A stretch of DNA of 64,000 nt from Brumimicrobium sp. (GTDB taxonomy: Bacteria > Bacteroidota > Bacteroidia > Flavobacteriales_D > Crocinitomicaceae), in assembly GCA_023957385.1 (NCBI GenBank), contig JAMLGZ010000001.1, forward strand, positions 372,001-436,000, written 5' to 3'. Below the pieces are notes generated by a model. That model ran no database searches. It worked only from the letters and a program-made list of their open reading frames with translations, and was not told the origin of the DNA. Made by a program: the position numbers and the translations under genes. This document shows positions 9,230 to 18,043 of this stretch, piece by piece (within the stretch, counting starts at the first letter, position 1; every line of letters starts with the position of its first letter).

Positions 9230-9237
9230 CAAAGATA
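9230..9237 (-). promoter_or_regulatory. -7 promoter element of the thiamine receptor gene
   Basis: TATCTTTG on the - strand (CAAAGATA at 9230-9237) matches the Bacteroidota TAnnTTTG box. It lies directly upstream of the riboswitch, so the predicted transcript would start about where the aptamer begins. Confidence 0.7.
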
Positions 9238-9275
9238 TTATTTATTTTTTAATAGTTGAGAAGCAAAGGAAAGAT

Positions 9276-9300
9276 AATGTACCCGTTGTGCATTTAGAAT
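9276..9300 (-). repeat. dispersed repeat, copy 1
   Basis: The - strand reads AAATGCACAACGGGTACAT. Related sequences occur at 11364-11432 (+), 37497-37556 (-) and, more weakly, 61815-61842 (-). All lie between genes. Confidence 0.5.
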
Positions 9301-9320
9301 AGAATACAGATTATAATCTT

Positions 9321-9443
9321 AGACCCCGACACTCCTTCGTCCGTCGGGGTGACAATCCCTAGGAAAAATCAGGCGGTCGGCAAAGCCGACCGATAGCCTC
9401 CCCTCACAATTGTCACCCCAAGAGCCTTGGCTACTTGGGGTCT
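9321..9443. repeat. structured intergenic repeat with three hairpins
   Basis: The 123 bp begin AGACCCC and end GGGGTCT. Three hairpins are visible: CCCCGAC...GTCGGGG at the left, CGGTCGGC-AAA-GCCGACCG in the centre (about 9373-9391), and ACCCCAAG...CTTGGGGT at the right. GTGACAA next to the left hairpin is inverted as TTGTCAC beside the right one. The element is much richer in GC than its surroundings. It may act as a transcription barrier between the divergent receptor and TfoX-like genes, or be a non-autonomous mobile repeat. Confidence 0.6.
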
Positions 9444-9544
9444 ATTTTTTTCATAAATCTTATTTCTTACATCTTTACAAATTCAATACATACCATATAT
9501 AGTTGGAATTATTTATATTTATCACTTAATTTCAAAAGTAACTT

Positions 9545-9871
9545 ATGGCTACCAAACAAAGTTTCGCAGAATTTATTGTTGATCAGATTGATCATGCAGG
9601 TGATATTACCATTCGCAAGATGTTTGGCGAATATGCTATCTATTCTAACGGAAAAGTGTTTGGACTAATTTGTGACAATCAACTTTTTATTAAGCCGACA
9701 CAAGTTGGAAGAGAATACATAGGAACTATTACCGAAGCACCTCCCTACCCAGGAGCAACAAACTATTTTTTAATTGAAGATAGAATTGAAGATAGAGAAT
9801 GGTTGAGTGAACTTGTGAGGATTACAGCCAAAGCACTACCAGAACCCAAGCCCAAAAAGAAGAAAAAATAA
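9545..9871 (+). CDS. TfoX/Sxy N-terminal domain protein
   Basis: At 108 residues the protein is one TfoX N-terminal domain: IRKMFGEYAIYSNGKVFGLICDNQLFIKPT is the family signature. The C-terminus is a basic tail (PKPKKKKK). In gammaproteobacteria TfoX activates competence genes with CRP; single-domain versions in Bacteroidota have no established role. The leader (9450-9540) resembles that of the UPF0173 gene at 61983, sharing CTTATTTCTTA, CTTTA and AAATTCAATACA, which suggests a common promoter type. Confidence 0.85.
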   Translation: MATKQSFAEFIVDQIDHAGDITIRKMFGEYAIYSNGKVFGLICDNQLFIKPTQVGREYIGTITEAPPYPGATNYFLIEDRIEDREWLSELVRITAKALPEPKPKKKKK

Positions 9872-9874
9872 ATT

Positions 9875-9904
9875 TTTGTTTGACCTATATATTCTTTATC
9901 TTTG
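9875..9904 (+). promoter_or_regulatory. promoter of ahcY
   Basis: TTTG (9875-9878) and TATCTTTG (9897-9904) are separated by 18 bp, which fits the Bacteroidota housekeeping promoter (TTTG-N18/19-TAnnTTTG). The ahcY start is 20 bp downstream of the -7 box. Confidence 0.75.
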
Positions 9905-9924
9905 CAATCCATTAAAAATGAATT

Positions 9925-11235
9925 ATGAGCGAAACTAAAGAAATGTTGAAGTACAAAGTAAAAGATATCAATCTTGCAGATTGGGGAAGAAAAGAAATTA
10001 AATTAGCAGAAGCTGAGATGCCAGGACTTATGTCCTTAAGAGCAGAATATGGCACATCAAAACCATTAAAAGGAGCACGTATCGCTGGATGTTTACACAT
10101 GACTATCCAAACGGCTGTATTAATTGAAACTTTAATTGAATTAGGAGCTGAGGTAACTTGGTCTTCTTGTAATATCTTCTCTACGCAAGATCATGCTGCT
10201 GCTGCCATTGCTGCTGCAGGAATTCCAGTATATGCTTGGAAAGGAATGAATGAGCAAGAGTTTGATTGGTGTATTGAACAAACCTTATTTGCCTTTGAAG
10301 GAGGAAAACCTCTAAACATGATTTTAGATGATGGAGGAGATTTAACTAACATGGTGTTGGATCGCTATCCTGAATTAGTAAAAGATATTAAAGGTCTTTC
10401 TGAAGAAACTACAACAGGAGTTCACCGTTTATACGAAAGAGTTAAAAATGGTACACTTCCAATGCCTGCTATCAACGTAAATGACTCCGTAACTAAATCT
10501 AAATTTGACAACAAATACGGTTGTAAAGAGTCTTTAGTAGATGGTATTCGTCGCGCAACTGATACCATGATGGCTGGGAAAGTGGCTGTTGTTTGTGGAT
10601 ATGGAGATGTTGGGAAAGGTTCCGCTGCTTCTTTAAGAGGAGCTGGTGCTCGTGTTATTGTAACAGAGATTGATCCTATTTGTGCGCTTCAAGCAGCTAT
10701 GGACGGATATGAAGTAAAGAAATTAGATACTGTAATCGACAAAGCAAATATTATAGTCACAACAACTGGTAACAAAGATATCGTGGTTGATCGTCATTTC
10801 AAAAAGATGAAAGACAAGGCGATAGTATGTAATATCGGTCACTTTGATAACGAAATTGATGTGGCTTGGTTAAACAAGAATGCACAGAAGAAAACCAACA
10901 TCAAACCTCAAGTGGATCTATATGAATTAGGTGGAAAAGAAATTATCTTATTAGCTGAAGGTCGTTTAGTAAACTTAGGTTGTGCAACTGGTCACCCTTC
11001 TTTTGTAATGTCAAATTCTTTCACAAACCAAACATTGGCGCAAATTGAACTTTGGAATCATGCAGATAAGTATGAAAACGATGTGTATATGTTGCCAAAA
11101 CATTTAGATGAGAAAGTTGCTCGTTTACACTTAGCTCAAATTGGAGTAGAGTTAGAAGCATTATCTCAAGAGCAAGCAGATTATATTGGAGTGAAAGTAG
11201 AAGGTCCATATAAAGCTGAACATTATAGATATTAG
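9925..11235 (+). CDS. ahcY: adenosylhomocysteinase
   Basis: The enzyme splits S-adenosylhomocysteine into adenosine and homocysteine, keeping methylation reactions free of product inhibition. The 436 residues contain [13 protein letters not shown] and [15 protein letters not shown] in the substrate domain, the NAD site [10 protein letters not shown], and the conserved C-terminal KAEHYRY that completes the NAD site of the partner subunit. It is cytoplasmic and normally tetrameric. It has its own promoter and terminator. An out-of-frame ATG a few bases upstream is ignored. It marks the left end of the conserved chromosome before the accessory region. Confidence 0.98.
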   Translation: MSETKEMLKYKVKDINLADWGRKEIKLAEAEMPGLMSLRAEYGTSKPLKGARIAGCLHMTIQTAVLIETLIELGAEVTWSSCNIFSTQDHAAAAIAAAGIPVYAWKGMNEQEFDWCIEQTLFAFEGGKPLNMILDDGGDLTNMVLDRYPELVKDIKGLSEETTTGVHRLYERVKNGTLPMPAINVNDSVTKSKFDNKYGCKESLVDGIRRATDTMMAGKVAVVCGYGDVGKGSAASLRGAGARVIVTEIDPICALQAAMDGYEVKKLDTVIDKANIIVTTTGNKDIVVDRHFKKMKDKAIVCNIGHFDNEIDVAWLNKNAQKKTNIKPQVDLYELGGKEIILLAEGRLVNLGCATGHPSFVMSNSFTNQTLAQIELWNHADKYENDVYMLPKHLDEKVARLHLAQIGVELEALSQEQADYIGVKVEGPYKAEHYRY

Positions 11236-11256
11236 AATAAAACGTCTTATAAGGAT

Positions 11257-11286
11257 AAGCCACGACTAAATGTTGTGGCTTTTTTT
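11257..11286 (+). terminator. Rho-independent terminator after ahcY
   Basis: AAGCCACGAC and GTTGTGGCT form a stem around TAAAT, followed by seven T. It lies 22 bp after the ahcY stop codon. Confidence 0.85.
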
Positions 11287-11363
11287 ATGCATTGTAAGAG
11301 CGAAGAAAGAGGATTTATGATTATATATAACAAAAAAAATGTATATTCGATAGCTTAATAAAG

Positions 11364-11432
11364 CCTCATAAAATGAGACAAATGCAACAAAGGTATGTTG
11401 TATAGGGATTATAAAGTGGGGCTTATAAATAA
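11364..11432 (+). repeat. dispersed repeat, copy 2
   Basis: AGCCTCATAA..TGAG..AAATGCAACAA followed by GGTATGTTGTA..GGATTATAA. The same sequence with scattered changes lies inverted at 37497-37556. The first mobile element begins a few bases after it. Confidence 0.65.
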
Positions 11433-11510
11433 GTTGAACTAAACCGACCAAGTCGGTAATTCCCAAAACATTCCATAACTTTTAGATTTCATTTTAAAAA
11501 TCAAAAAGTT

Positions 11511-12362
11511 ATGGAGAATAAATTTTCCCCAGCCATAGCGCTGTTAAAACGAGAAATGGAGATACGCAATTACAGCGATTGCTCTGTGAGAAGCTACTGT
11601 GAGACGATGCAGGTCTTCGAGTCGTATGCAAACAAGACCTTGGATAAACTGACCAGCGAGGATTTGAAACAATACTTGCATCATTTAGTAAAGTCAAAAA
11701 AAGTTTCGCCATCTTATATCAATCAAAAGATTAGTGCGTTTAAAATCTACACCGAAGATGTATTAAAAAAAGAATGGGAACCCATTGCAATAAAACGTCC
11801 TAGATTGCCGCGAGAACTACCCGAAATTATTTCCTTGGAAGAAGTTAAATTGATGATTGAGCGTACTCAAAACATCAAACATCGGGTGATGATTATGACC
11901 ATGTACACGGCAGGATTGCGCAAAATGGAATTATTGCAGTTAAAACCGAAGGACATTGACTCAGAAAACGGTTTTATTATCGTGCGTCAAGGTAAAGGAA
12001 AGAAAGACCGAAGAACGATTCTTTCAAAGCAAACCCTAGAGGAATTACGCTATTATTACAAGTGTTTTAGACCAAAAGTTTACTTGTTTGAACCAAATGG
12101 GCATCCAGGGAAGAAGATGAGTGTCCGAACTTTTGATAAAGTAATTCATGATGCTGCACAAAGAGCGGGCATCAAAAGAAGAGTAACCCCTCATTTGCTA
12201 CGACATAGTTTTGCTACCCATCTCTTGGACAAAGGAATTAACCTAAAGATTATTCAATCTTTTATGGGGCATAGTTCTATCCGAACTACTTCGATTTACC
12301 TGCATCTTTCAAATGCTAGCTTAAAAAACATTGTCTCACCTTTTGATGATCTTCGCTTATGA
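11511..12362 (+). CDS. tyrosine recombinase of IS91-like element, copy 1
   Basis: The 283-residue protein has the SAM-like core-binding domain (1-85) and the catalytic domain (about 100-283). The catalytic set is visible: R137 (TAGLRKMEL), K163 or K165, H228 and R231 (HLLRHSFATHLL), H254 (MGHSSI) and nucleophile Y263 (SIYLHLS). It cuts and rejoins DNA through a phosphotyrosine. Its stop overlaps the transposase start by ATGA, so the two are translated together. It lacks a visible integron-integrase-specific insert. Its role may be resolving or guiding integration products of the HUH transposase; this is inference. Confidence 0.9.
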   Translation: MENKFSPAIALLKREMEIRNYSDCSVRSYCETMQVFESYANKTLDKLTSEDLKQYLHHLVKSKKVSPSYINQKISAFKIYTEDVLKKEWEPIAIKRPRLPRELPEIISLEEVKLMIERTQNIKHRVMIMTMYTAGLRKMELLQLKPKDIDSENGFIIVRQGKGKKDRRTILSKQTLEELRYYYKCFRPKVYLFEPNGHPGKKMSVRTFDKVIHDAAQRAGIKRRVTPHLLRHSFATHLLDKGINLKIIQSFMGHSSIRTTSIYLHLSNASLKNIVSPFDDLRL

Positions 12363-13519
12363 AAACAAAGCAAAATAAACGACAAAAAGTAGAGTTGTCC
12401 GATATTTTTAGTGAAGTACTCAACAAAGGACTGAATCTGAATGACTTGCATCCTTTTCAAGAAAAAGCATTTCAGGCTATTTTAGCTTGTCGAACAGTAA
12501 AACTAGGAGGACATGTTGCAGAGTGCAATCACTGTCATCATTACAGAAACGCCTACAACTCATGTAGAGACAGACATTGCCCGAAGTGTCAAATGACACG
12601 AAAAATACAGTGGGTGGATAAACTGAAAAGCAATTTACCAGAAGTGAAGCATTTTCATTTGGTTTTTACCATTCCAGAATCACTCAACAAGTTGTTTTAC
12701 ATCAATCAGCGCATTGCTTATGATAGTTTGTTTAAGGCTGCCAGTCAAGCACTTATGCAATGCGGAGAAAACAACGAGTATCTTGGTGCTAAAATGGGAG
12801 GCGTAGCAGTGCTACACACCTGGGGACAAACTATGTCCTACCACCCACACATTCACATGATTGTTCCCTCGGGAGGTTTAACAGAAGACGGCTTTGAATG
12901 GGTGCCATCCCATAAAAAGTTCTTTCTGCCAGTGAAAGTTTTAAGTGCTATTTTTCGAGGACTATTGATGAAAACGTTAGAAAAAGAGTATGCTATCGGC
13001 AAATTAAAGCTGCCGGATGATATTCAAAATTTTAAGCAAATTAAAGATACTTGTTATCAGAAAAAGTGGGTTGTTTACAGTGAAAAACCTTTTACTACTC
13101 CTGATAACATCATCAAATATCTTGGCAATTACACACATCGAGTTGCGATTTCCAATCAACGAATTATCAGTCATAAAAATGGGAAAGTCACTTTTTATTA
13201 CAAAAACTACAAGAAAGCAGGACTTAAAAGTGTAATGACATTGGATGAATCAGAATTTGTCCGACGATTTTTACAGCACATTCTGCCTTCAGGTCTTTGC
13301 AAGGTAAGGTACATTGGTTTTTTAGCTTTGCGACATCTAAAAGAAAACGTAGAGTTATGTGCCACCATAAACAAAAGTGAACGTTTCTTTCCGAAGTATG
13401 AAGGCTTAAATGCCTATGAGGTATATCGAGAAATCAAACAGCAAGATCCTTTGCTATGCCCGAAGTGTAAGAAGGGGCACATGGTCATTCGAAAGCCGAT
13501 AGAAAGGGCGCCTTCGTGA
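12359..13519 (+). CDS. IS91-family HUH transposase, copy 1
   Basis: The 386-residue protein starts with a zinc-binding region (C56, C59, C69, C74, C77 in ECNHCHH...CRDRHCPKC), as in IS91 and ISCR transposases. The HUH metal site is H164-I-H166 in SYHPHIHMIVPSGG, and a tyrosine-bearing segment NYTHR follows. A second CPKC-like pair lies near the C-terminus (LCPKCKKGHM). The protein nicks one strand and moves the element by a rolling-circle-like mechanism. Confidence 0.92.
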   Translation: MKTKQNKRQKVELSDIFSEVLNKGLNLNDLHPFQEKAFQAILACRTVKLGGHVAECNHCHHYRNAYNSCRDRHCPKCQMTRKIQWVDKLKSNLPEVKHFHLVFTIPESLNKLFYINQRIAYDSLFKAASQALMQCGENNEYLGAKMGGVAVLHTWGQTMSYHPHIHMIVPSGGLTEDGFEWVPSHKKFFLPVKVLSAIFRGLLMKTLEKEYAIGKLKLPDDIQNFKQIKDTCYQKKWVVYSEKPFTTPDNIIKYLGNYTHRVAISNQRIISHKNGKVTFYYKNYKKAGLKSVMTLDESEFVRRFLQHILPSGLCKVRYIGFLALRHLKENVELCATINKSERFFPKYEGLNAYEVYREIKQQDPLLCPKCKKGHMVIRKPIERAPS

Positions 13520-13932
13520 CAGTATATTTAGTGAAACGCTCTTTGACTCAAGATAGTTTTTTTTTTAAAACGGGACAAAACCGTAACGGGATAGGTATGT
13601 CTTATCGGTAACATATTGTAAAAATAAACGATATGAATGAATGGGGTTTATTCTTTTCAGAGCCCAAAAAAGCAATTAAAAACGCTTTTTCATCATCGAA
13701 ATATTATTCGAGAGAATACCATGCCCATAGCTCCTAAAACCATCTCAAGCTCAATTATTACTCAGGCTTCGTTCAACTTCATTGTATCATCAATTTTCTT
13801 TATTTTAGCTTTATTGGCTTCATTTTCAAAAAAATGGGGATGGGTATTTTTTGTTCCTGATTTTATGTATATTTGAAAGAAAAATAACGATACAATCGTA
13901 TAGAGTTAGCAACAATTTAAAAAACAAAAAAT

Positions 13933-14499
13933 ATGATAGAAAAATTTAAGGAACACTATAAGGTAGAAACTGGCAATACGATTGTTTCTGAAGAATTAAT
14001 AAAGAAATACCAGAAAAAAGTTTCCTCTTTGCTTATTGACATTTGGAAGACAACAGGCTTTGGAAAATACAACAAAGGTCTTATAGAACTAATTAACCCA
14101 GAGCAGTACGAAAATAACCTTTGGACTTGGCTTGGGAGAGAAGTAGAAAATTACACCCCTTTTGCAATTACTGGATTTGGAGAATTGTTGTATTATCGTA
14201 AACTGACTGAAACAGACGAAGATGTTTGTATGATTGACATTCAATACGGAAAAATAGAAACTTTAGTTTGGAGCTTGGAGTCATTTTTCAATGAATTTTT
14301 AACAAGTGAAGAAGACAAAAAAATGTGGCTAAGAGAAGATCTTTTCTTGAAAGCAATTTCAGAAAAAGGCGATTTGCAAAATGGTGAAATTTTCACATTT
14401 ACTCCAATTCTTGCAATGGGGGGTGCAGAAGAATTAGAATATTTGCAAAAAGGAAACGCCTATGTATATCAAGACTTAGTATTTCAAATGACTATGTAA
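13933..14499 (+). CDS. GAD-like/DUF1851 protein, similar to T6SS immunity protein Tdi1
   Basis: The 188-residue protein follows the pattern of the GAD-like plus DUF1851 family: IKKYQKKVSSLLIDIWKTTGFGKYNKGLIELINPEQY at the N-terminus and PFAITGFGELLYYR, then MGGAEELEYLQKGN near the end. Tdi1 of Agrobacterium, in this family, neutralises a DNase effector. No toxin lies next to it, so it may be an orphan immunity gene carried as a cassette. It is bounded by inverted GTTAGCAACA (13905) and TGTTGCTAAC (14513) sequences, with a long hairpin following. Confidence 0.75.
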   Translation: MIEKFKEHYKVETGNTIVSEELIKKYQKKVSSLLIDIWKTTGFGKYNKGLIELINPEQYENNLWTWLGREVENYTPFAITGFGELLYYRKLTETDEDVCMIDIQYGKIETLVWSLESFFNEFLTSEEDKKMWLREDLFLKAISEKGDLQNGEIFTFTPILAMGGAEELEYLQKGNAYVYQDLVFQMTM

Positions 14500-14512
14500 A
14501 AATAATATAAAC

Positions 14513-14644
14513 TGTTGCTAACAAGGGTTTTGCGTCAGGCGGGCTGAAGTGCTAAATTCAACGGTAGTTTTTCAATTAAACATTAGTAATAAAACCAGCT
14601 TTTGTGCTTCGATTTCCCGCCCGAACGCAAAGCCCCGCACCGTT
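14513..14644 (+). repeat. attC-like imperfect hairpin (cassette boundary)
   Basis: The site opens with TGTTGCTAAC and closes at a GTT. The left arm GGGTTTTGCGTCAGGCGGG (14525-14543) pairs with CCCGCCCGAACGCAAAGCCCC (14616-14636, 21 positions described here as arm ends CCCGCCC and GCAAAGCCCC), leaving unpaired extra bases in one strand. A 70-base central part separates the arms. This resembles integron attC sites, whose cores are GTTRRRY and RYYYAAC; here the cores are GTTAGCA and TGCTAAC. The right end is occupied by IS91-like copy 2. Confidence 0.65.
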
Positions 14645-14719
14645 GAACTAAACCGACCAAGTCGGTAATTCCCAAAACATTCCATAACTTTTAGATTTCA
14701 TTTTAAAAATCAAAAAGTT

Positions 14720-15571
14720 ATGGAGAATAAATTTTCCCCAGCCATAGCGCTGTTAAAACGAGAAATGGAGATTCGCAATTACAGCGATTGCTCTGTGAGA
14801 AGCTACTGTGAGACGATGCAGGTCTTCGAGTCGTATGCAAACAAGACCTTGGATAAACTGACCAGCGAGGATTTGAAACAATACTTGCATCATTTAGTAA
14901 AGTCAAAAAAAGTTTCGCCATCTTATATCAATCAAAAGATTAGTGCGTTTAAAATCTACACCGAAGATGTATTAAAAAAAGAATGGGAACCCATTGCAAT
15001 AAAACGTCCTAGATTGCCGCGAGAACTACCCGAAATTATTTCCTTGGAAGAAGTTAAATTGATGATTGAGCGTACTCAAAACATCAAACATCGGGTGATG
15101 ATTATGACCATGTACACGGCAGGATTGCGCAAAATGGAATTATTGCAGTTAAAACCGAAGGACATTGACTCAGAAAACGGTTTTATTATCGTGCGTCAAG
15201 GTAAAGGAAAGAAAGACCGAAGAACGATTCTTTCAAAGCAAACCCTAGAGGAATTACGCTATTATTACAAGTGTTTTAGACCAAAAGTTTACTTGTTTGA
15301 ACCAAATGGGCATCCAGGGAAGAAGATGAGTGTCCGAACTTTTGATAAAGTAATTCATGATGCTGCACAAAGAGCGGGCATCAAAAGAAGAGTAACCCCT
15401 CATTTGCTACGACATAGTTTTGCTACCCATCTCTTGGACAAAGGAATTAACCTAAAGATTATTCAATCTTTTATGGGGCATAGTTCTATCCGAACTACTT
15501 CGATTTACCTGCATCTTTCAAATGCTAGCTTAAAAAACATTGTCTCACCTTTTGATGATCTTCGCTTATGA
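14720..15571 (+). CDS. tyrosine recombinase of IS91-like element, copy 2
   Basis: The protein is identical to that of copy 1 (283 residues, catalytic R137, H228, R231, H254, Y263). It overlaps the following transposase gene by 4 bp. Confidence 0.9.
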   Translation: MENKFSPAIALLKREMEIRNYSDCSVRSYCETMQVFESYANKTLDKLTSEDLKQYLHHLVKSKKVSPSYINQKISAFKIYTEDVLKKEWEPIAIKRPRLPRELPEIISLEEVKLMIERTQNIKHRVMIMTMYTAGLRKMELLQLKPKDIDSENGFIIVRQGKGKKDRRTILSKQTLEELRYYYKCFRPKVYLFEPNGHPGKKMSVRTFDKVIHDAAQRAGIKRRVTPHLLRHSFATHLLDKGINLKIIQSFMGHSSIRTTSIYLHLSNASLKNIVSPFDDLRL

Positions 15572-16728
15572 AAACAAAGCAAAATAAACGACAAAAAGTA
15601 GAGTTGTCCGATATTTTTAGTGAAGTACTCAACAAAGGACTGAATCTGAATGACTTGCATCCTTTTCAAGAAAAAGCATTTCAGGCTATTTTAGCTTGTC
15701 GAACAGTAAAACTAGGAGGACATGTTGCAGAGTGCAATCACTGTCATCATTACAGAAACGCCTACAACTCATGTAGAGACAGACATTGCCCGAAGTGTCA
15801 AATGACACGAAAAATACAGTGGGTGGATAAACTGAAAAGCAATTTACCAGAAGTGAAGCATTTTCATTTGGTTTTTACCATTCCAGAATCACTCAACAAG
15901 TTGTTTTACATCAATCAGCGCATTGCTTATGATAGTTTGTTTAAGGCTGCCAGTCAAGCACTTATGCAATGCGGAGAAAACAACGAGTATCTTGGTGCTA
16001 AAATGGGAGGCGTAGCAGTGCTACACACCTGGGGACAAACTATGTCCTACCACCCACACATTCACATGATTGTTCCCTCGGGAGGTTTAACAGAAGACGG
16101 CTTTGAATGGGTGCCATCCCATAAAAAGTTCTTTCTGCCAGTGAAAGTTTTAAGTGCTATTTTTCGAGGACTATTGATGAAAACGTTAGAAAAAGAGTAT
16201 GCTATCGGCAAATTAAAGCTGCCGGATGATATTCAAAATTTTAAGCAAATTAAAGATACTTGTTATCAGAAAAAGTGGGTTGTTTACAGTGAAAAACCTT
16301 TTACTACTCCTGATAACATCATCAAATATCTTGGCAATTACACACATCGAGTTGCGATTTCCAATCAACGAATTATCAGTCATAAAAATGGGAAAGTCAC
16401 TTTTTATTACAAAAACTACAAGAAAGCAGGACTTAAAAGTGTAATGACATTGGATGAATCAGAATTTGTCCGACGATTTTTACAGCACATTCTGCCTTCA
16501 GGTCTTTGCAAGGTAAGGTACATTGGTTTTTTAGCTTTGCGACATCTAAAAGAAAACGTAGAGTTATGTGCCACCATAAACAAAAGTGAACGTTTCTTTC
16601 CGAAGTATGAAGGCTTAAATGCCTATGAGGTATATCGAGAAATCAAACAGCAAGATCCTTTGCTATGCCCGAAGTGTAAGAAGGGGCACATGGTCATTCG
16701 AAAGCCGATAGAAAGGGCGCCTTCGTGA
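15568..16728 (+). CDS. IS91-family HUH transposase, copy 2
   Basis: The protein is identical to that of copy 1 (386 residues, five N-terminal cysteines, HUH site H164-I-H166). Confidence 0.92.
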   Translation: MKTKQNKRQKVELSDIFSEVLNKGLNLNDLHPFQEKAFQAILACRTVKLGGHVAECNHCHHYRNAYNSCRDRHCPKCQMTRKIQWVDKLKSNLPEVKHFHLVFTIPESLNKLFYINQRIAYDSLFKAASQALMQCGENNEYLGAKMGGVAVLHTWGQTMSYHPHIHMIVPSGGLTEDGFEWVPSHKKFFLPVKVLSAIFRGLLMKTLEKEYAIGKLKLPDDIQNFKQIKDTCYQKKWVVYSEKPFTTPDNIIKYLGNYTHRVAISNQRIISHKNGKVTFYYKNYKKAGLKSVMTLDESEFVRRFLQHILPSGLCKVRYIGFLALRHLKENVELCATINKSERFFPKYEGLNAYEVYREIKQQDPLLCPKCKKGHMVIRKPIERAPS

Positions 16729-17191
16729 CAGTATATTTAGTGAAACGCTCTTTGACTCAAGATAGTTTTTTTTTTAAAACGGGACAAAACCGTAACGGGA
16801 TAGGTATGTCTTATCGGTAACATATTGTAAAAATAAACGATATGAATGAATGGGGTTTATTCTTTTCAGAGCCCAAAAAAGCAATTAAAAACGCTTTTTC
16901 ATCATCGAAATATTATTCGAGAGAATACCATGCCCATAGCTCCTAAAACCATCTCAAGCTCAATTATTACTCAGGCTTCGTTCAACTTCATTGTATCATC
17001 AATTTTCTTTATTTTAGCTTTATTGGCTTCATTTTCAAAAAAATGGGGATGGGTATTTTTTGTTCCTGATTTTATGTATATTTGAAAGAAAAATAACGAT
17101 ACAATCGTATAGAGTTGAACTAAACCGACCAAGTCGGTAATTCCCAAAACATTCCATAACTTTTAGATTTCATTTTAAAAATCAAAAAGTT

Positions 17192-18043
17192 ATGGAGAAT
17201 AAATTTTCCCCAGCCATAGCGCTGTTAAAACGAGAAATGGAGATTCGCAATTACAGCGATTGCTCTGTGAGAAGCTACTGCGAGACGATGCAGGTCTTCG
17301 AGTCGTATGCAAACAAGACCTTGGATAAACTGACCAGCGAGGATTTGAAACAATACTTGCATCATTTAGTAAAGTCAAAAAAAGTTTCGCCATCTTATAT
17401 CAATCAAAAGATTAGTGCGTTTAAAATCTACACCGAAGACGTATTAAAAAAAGAATGGGAACCCATTGCAATAAAACGTCCTAGATTGCCGCGAGAACTA
17501 CCCGAAATTCTTTCCTTAGAAGAAGTTAAATTGATGATTGAGCGTACTCAAAACATCAAACATCGGGTGATGATTATGACCATGTACACGGCAGGATTGC
17601 GCAAAATGGAATTATTGCAGTTAAAACCGAAGGACATTGACTCAGAAAACGGTTTTATTATCGTGCGTCAAGGTAAAGGAAAGAAAGACCGAAGAACGAT
17701 TCTTTCAAAGCAAACCCTAGAGGAATTACGCTATTATTACAAGTGTTTTAGACCAAAAGTTTACTTGTTTGAACCAAATGGGCATCCAGGGAAGAAGATG
17801 AGTGTCCGAACTTTTGATAAAGTAATTCATGATGCTGCACAAAGAGCGGGCATCAAAAGAAGAGTAACCCCTCATTTGCTACGACATAGTTTTGCTACCC
17901 ATCTCTTGGACAAAGGAATTAACCTAAAGATTATTCAATCTTTTATGGGGCATAGTTCTATCCGAACTACTTCGATTTACCTGCATCTTTCAAATGCTAG
18001 CTTAAAAAACATTGTCTCACCTTTTGATGATCTTCGCTTATGA
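17192..18043 (+). CDS. tyrosine recombinase of IS91-like element, copy 3
   Basis: Identical to copies 1 and 2 except Ile107 to Leu (EILSLEE). All catalytic residues are kept. Confidence 0.9.
   Translation: MENKFSPAIALLKREMEIRNYSDCSVRSYCETMQVFESYANKTLDKLTSEDLKQYLHHLVKSKKVSPSYINQKISAFKIYTEDVLKKEWEPIAIKRPRLPRELPEILSLEEVKLMIERTQNIKHRVMIMTMYTAGLRKMELLQLKPKDIDSENGFIIVRQGKGKKDRRTILSKQTLEELRYYYKCFRPKVYLFEPNGHPGKKMSVRTFDKVIHDAAQRAGIKRRVTPHLLRHSFATHLLDKGINLKIIQSFMGHSSIRTTSIYLHLSNASLKNIVSPFDDLRL

Larger units (their letters stand above)
11436..13907 (+). mobile_element. IS91-like element with tyrosine recombinase, copy 1
   Basis: The first of three nearly identical 2472-bp elements. Each is preceded by GTTGAAC and followed by GTT, so the exact edges are uncertain by the length of these shared bases. 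Near the left end is the hairpin CCGAC-CAA-GTCGG (11444-11456) and near the right end ACGAT-ACA-ATCGT (13887-13899), as expected for rolling-circle (HUH) elements. There is no long inverted terminal repeat and no obvious target duplication. Cargo is only the recombinase and transposase genes, overlapping by 4 bp. The right flank is GTTAGCAACAA, the same as that of copy 3. About 385 bp after the transposase hold no convincing gene. Confidence 0.85.
14645..17116 (+). mobile_element. IS91-like element with tyrosine recombinase, copy 2
   Basis: Same length and organisation as copy 1. It lies directly after the attC-like hairpin and shares its right boundary with the left boundary of copy 3, with a single GTT between them. 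Differences from copy 1 are very few (for example GAGATT in place of GAGATA near the start), so the copies arose recently. Confidence 0.85.

Noticed and set aside
13637..13876. A 79-codon frame in the tail of each IS91-like copy (also 16846-17085 and 19318-19557)
   Set aside because: It resembles no known protein. Its conservation is explained by the recent copying of the whole element. A 34-residue frame there (MNEWGLFFSEPKKAIKN...) looks more protein-like but is too short to support.
11511..18043. The tyrosine recombinases as integron integrases
   Set aside because: They are part of the repeated IS91-like elements and coupled to HUH transposases. They show no integrase-specific extra segment that I can recognise, and no attI site is seen.
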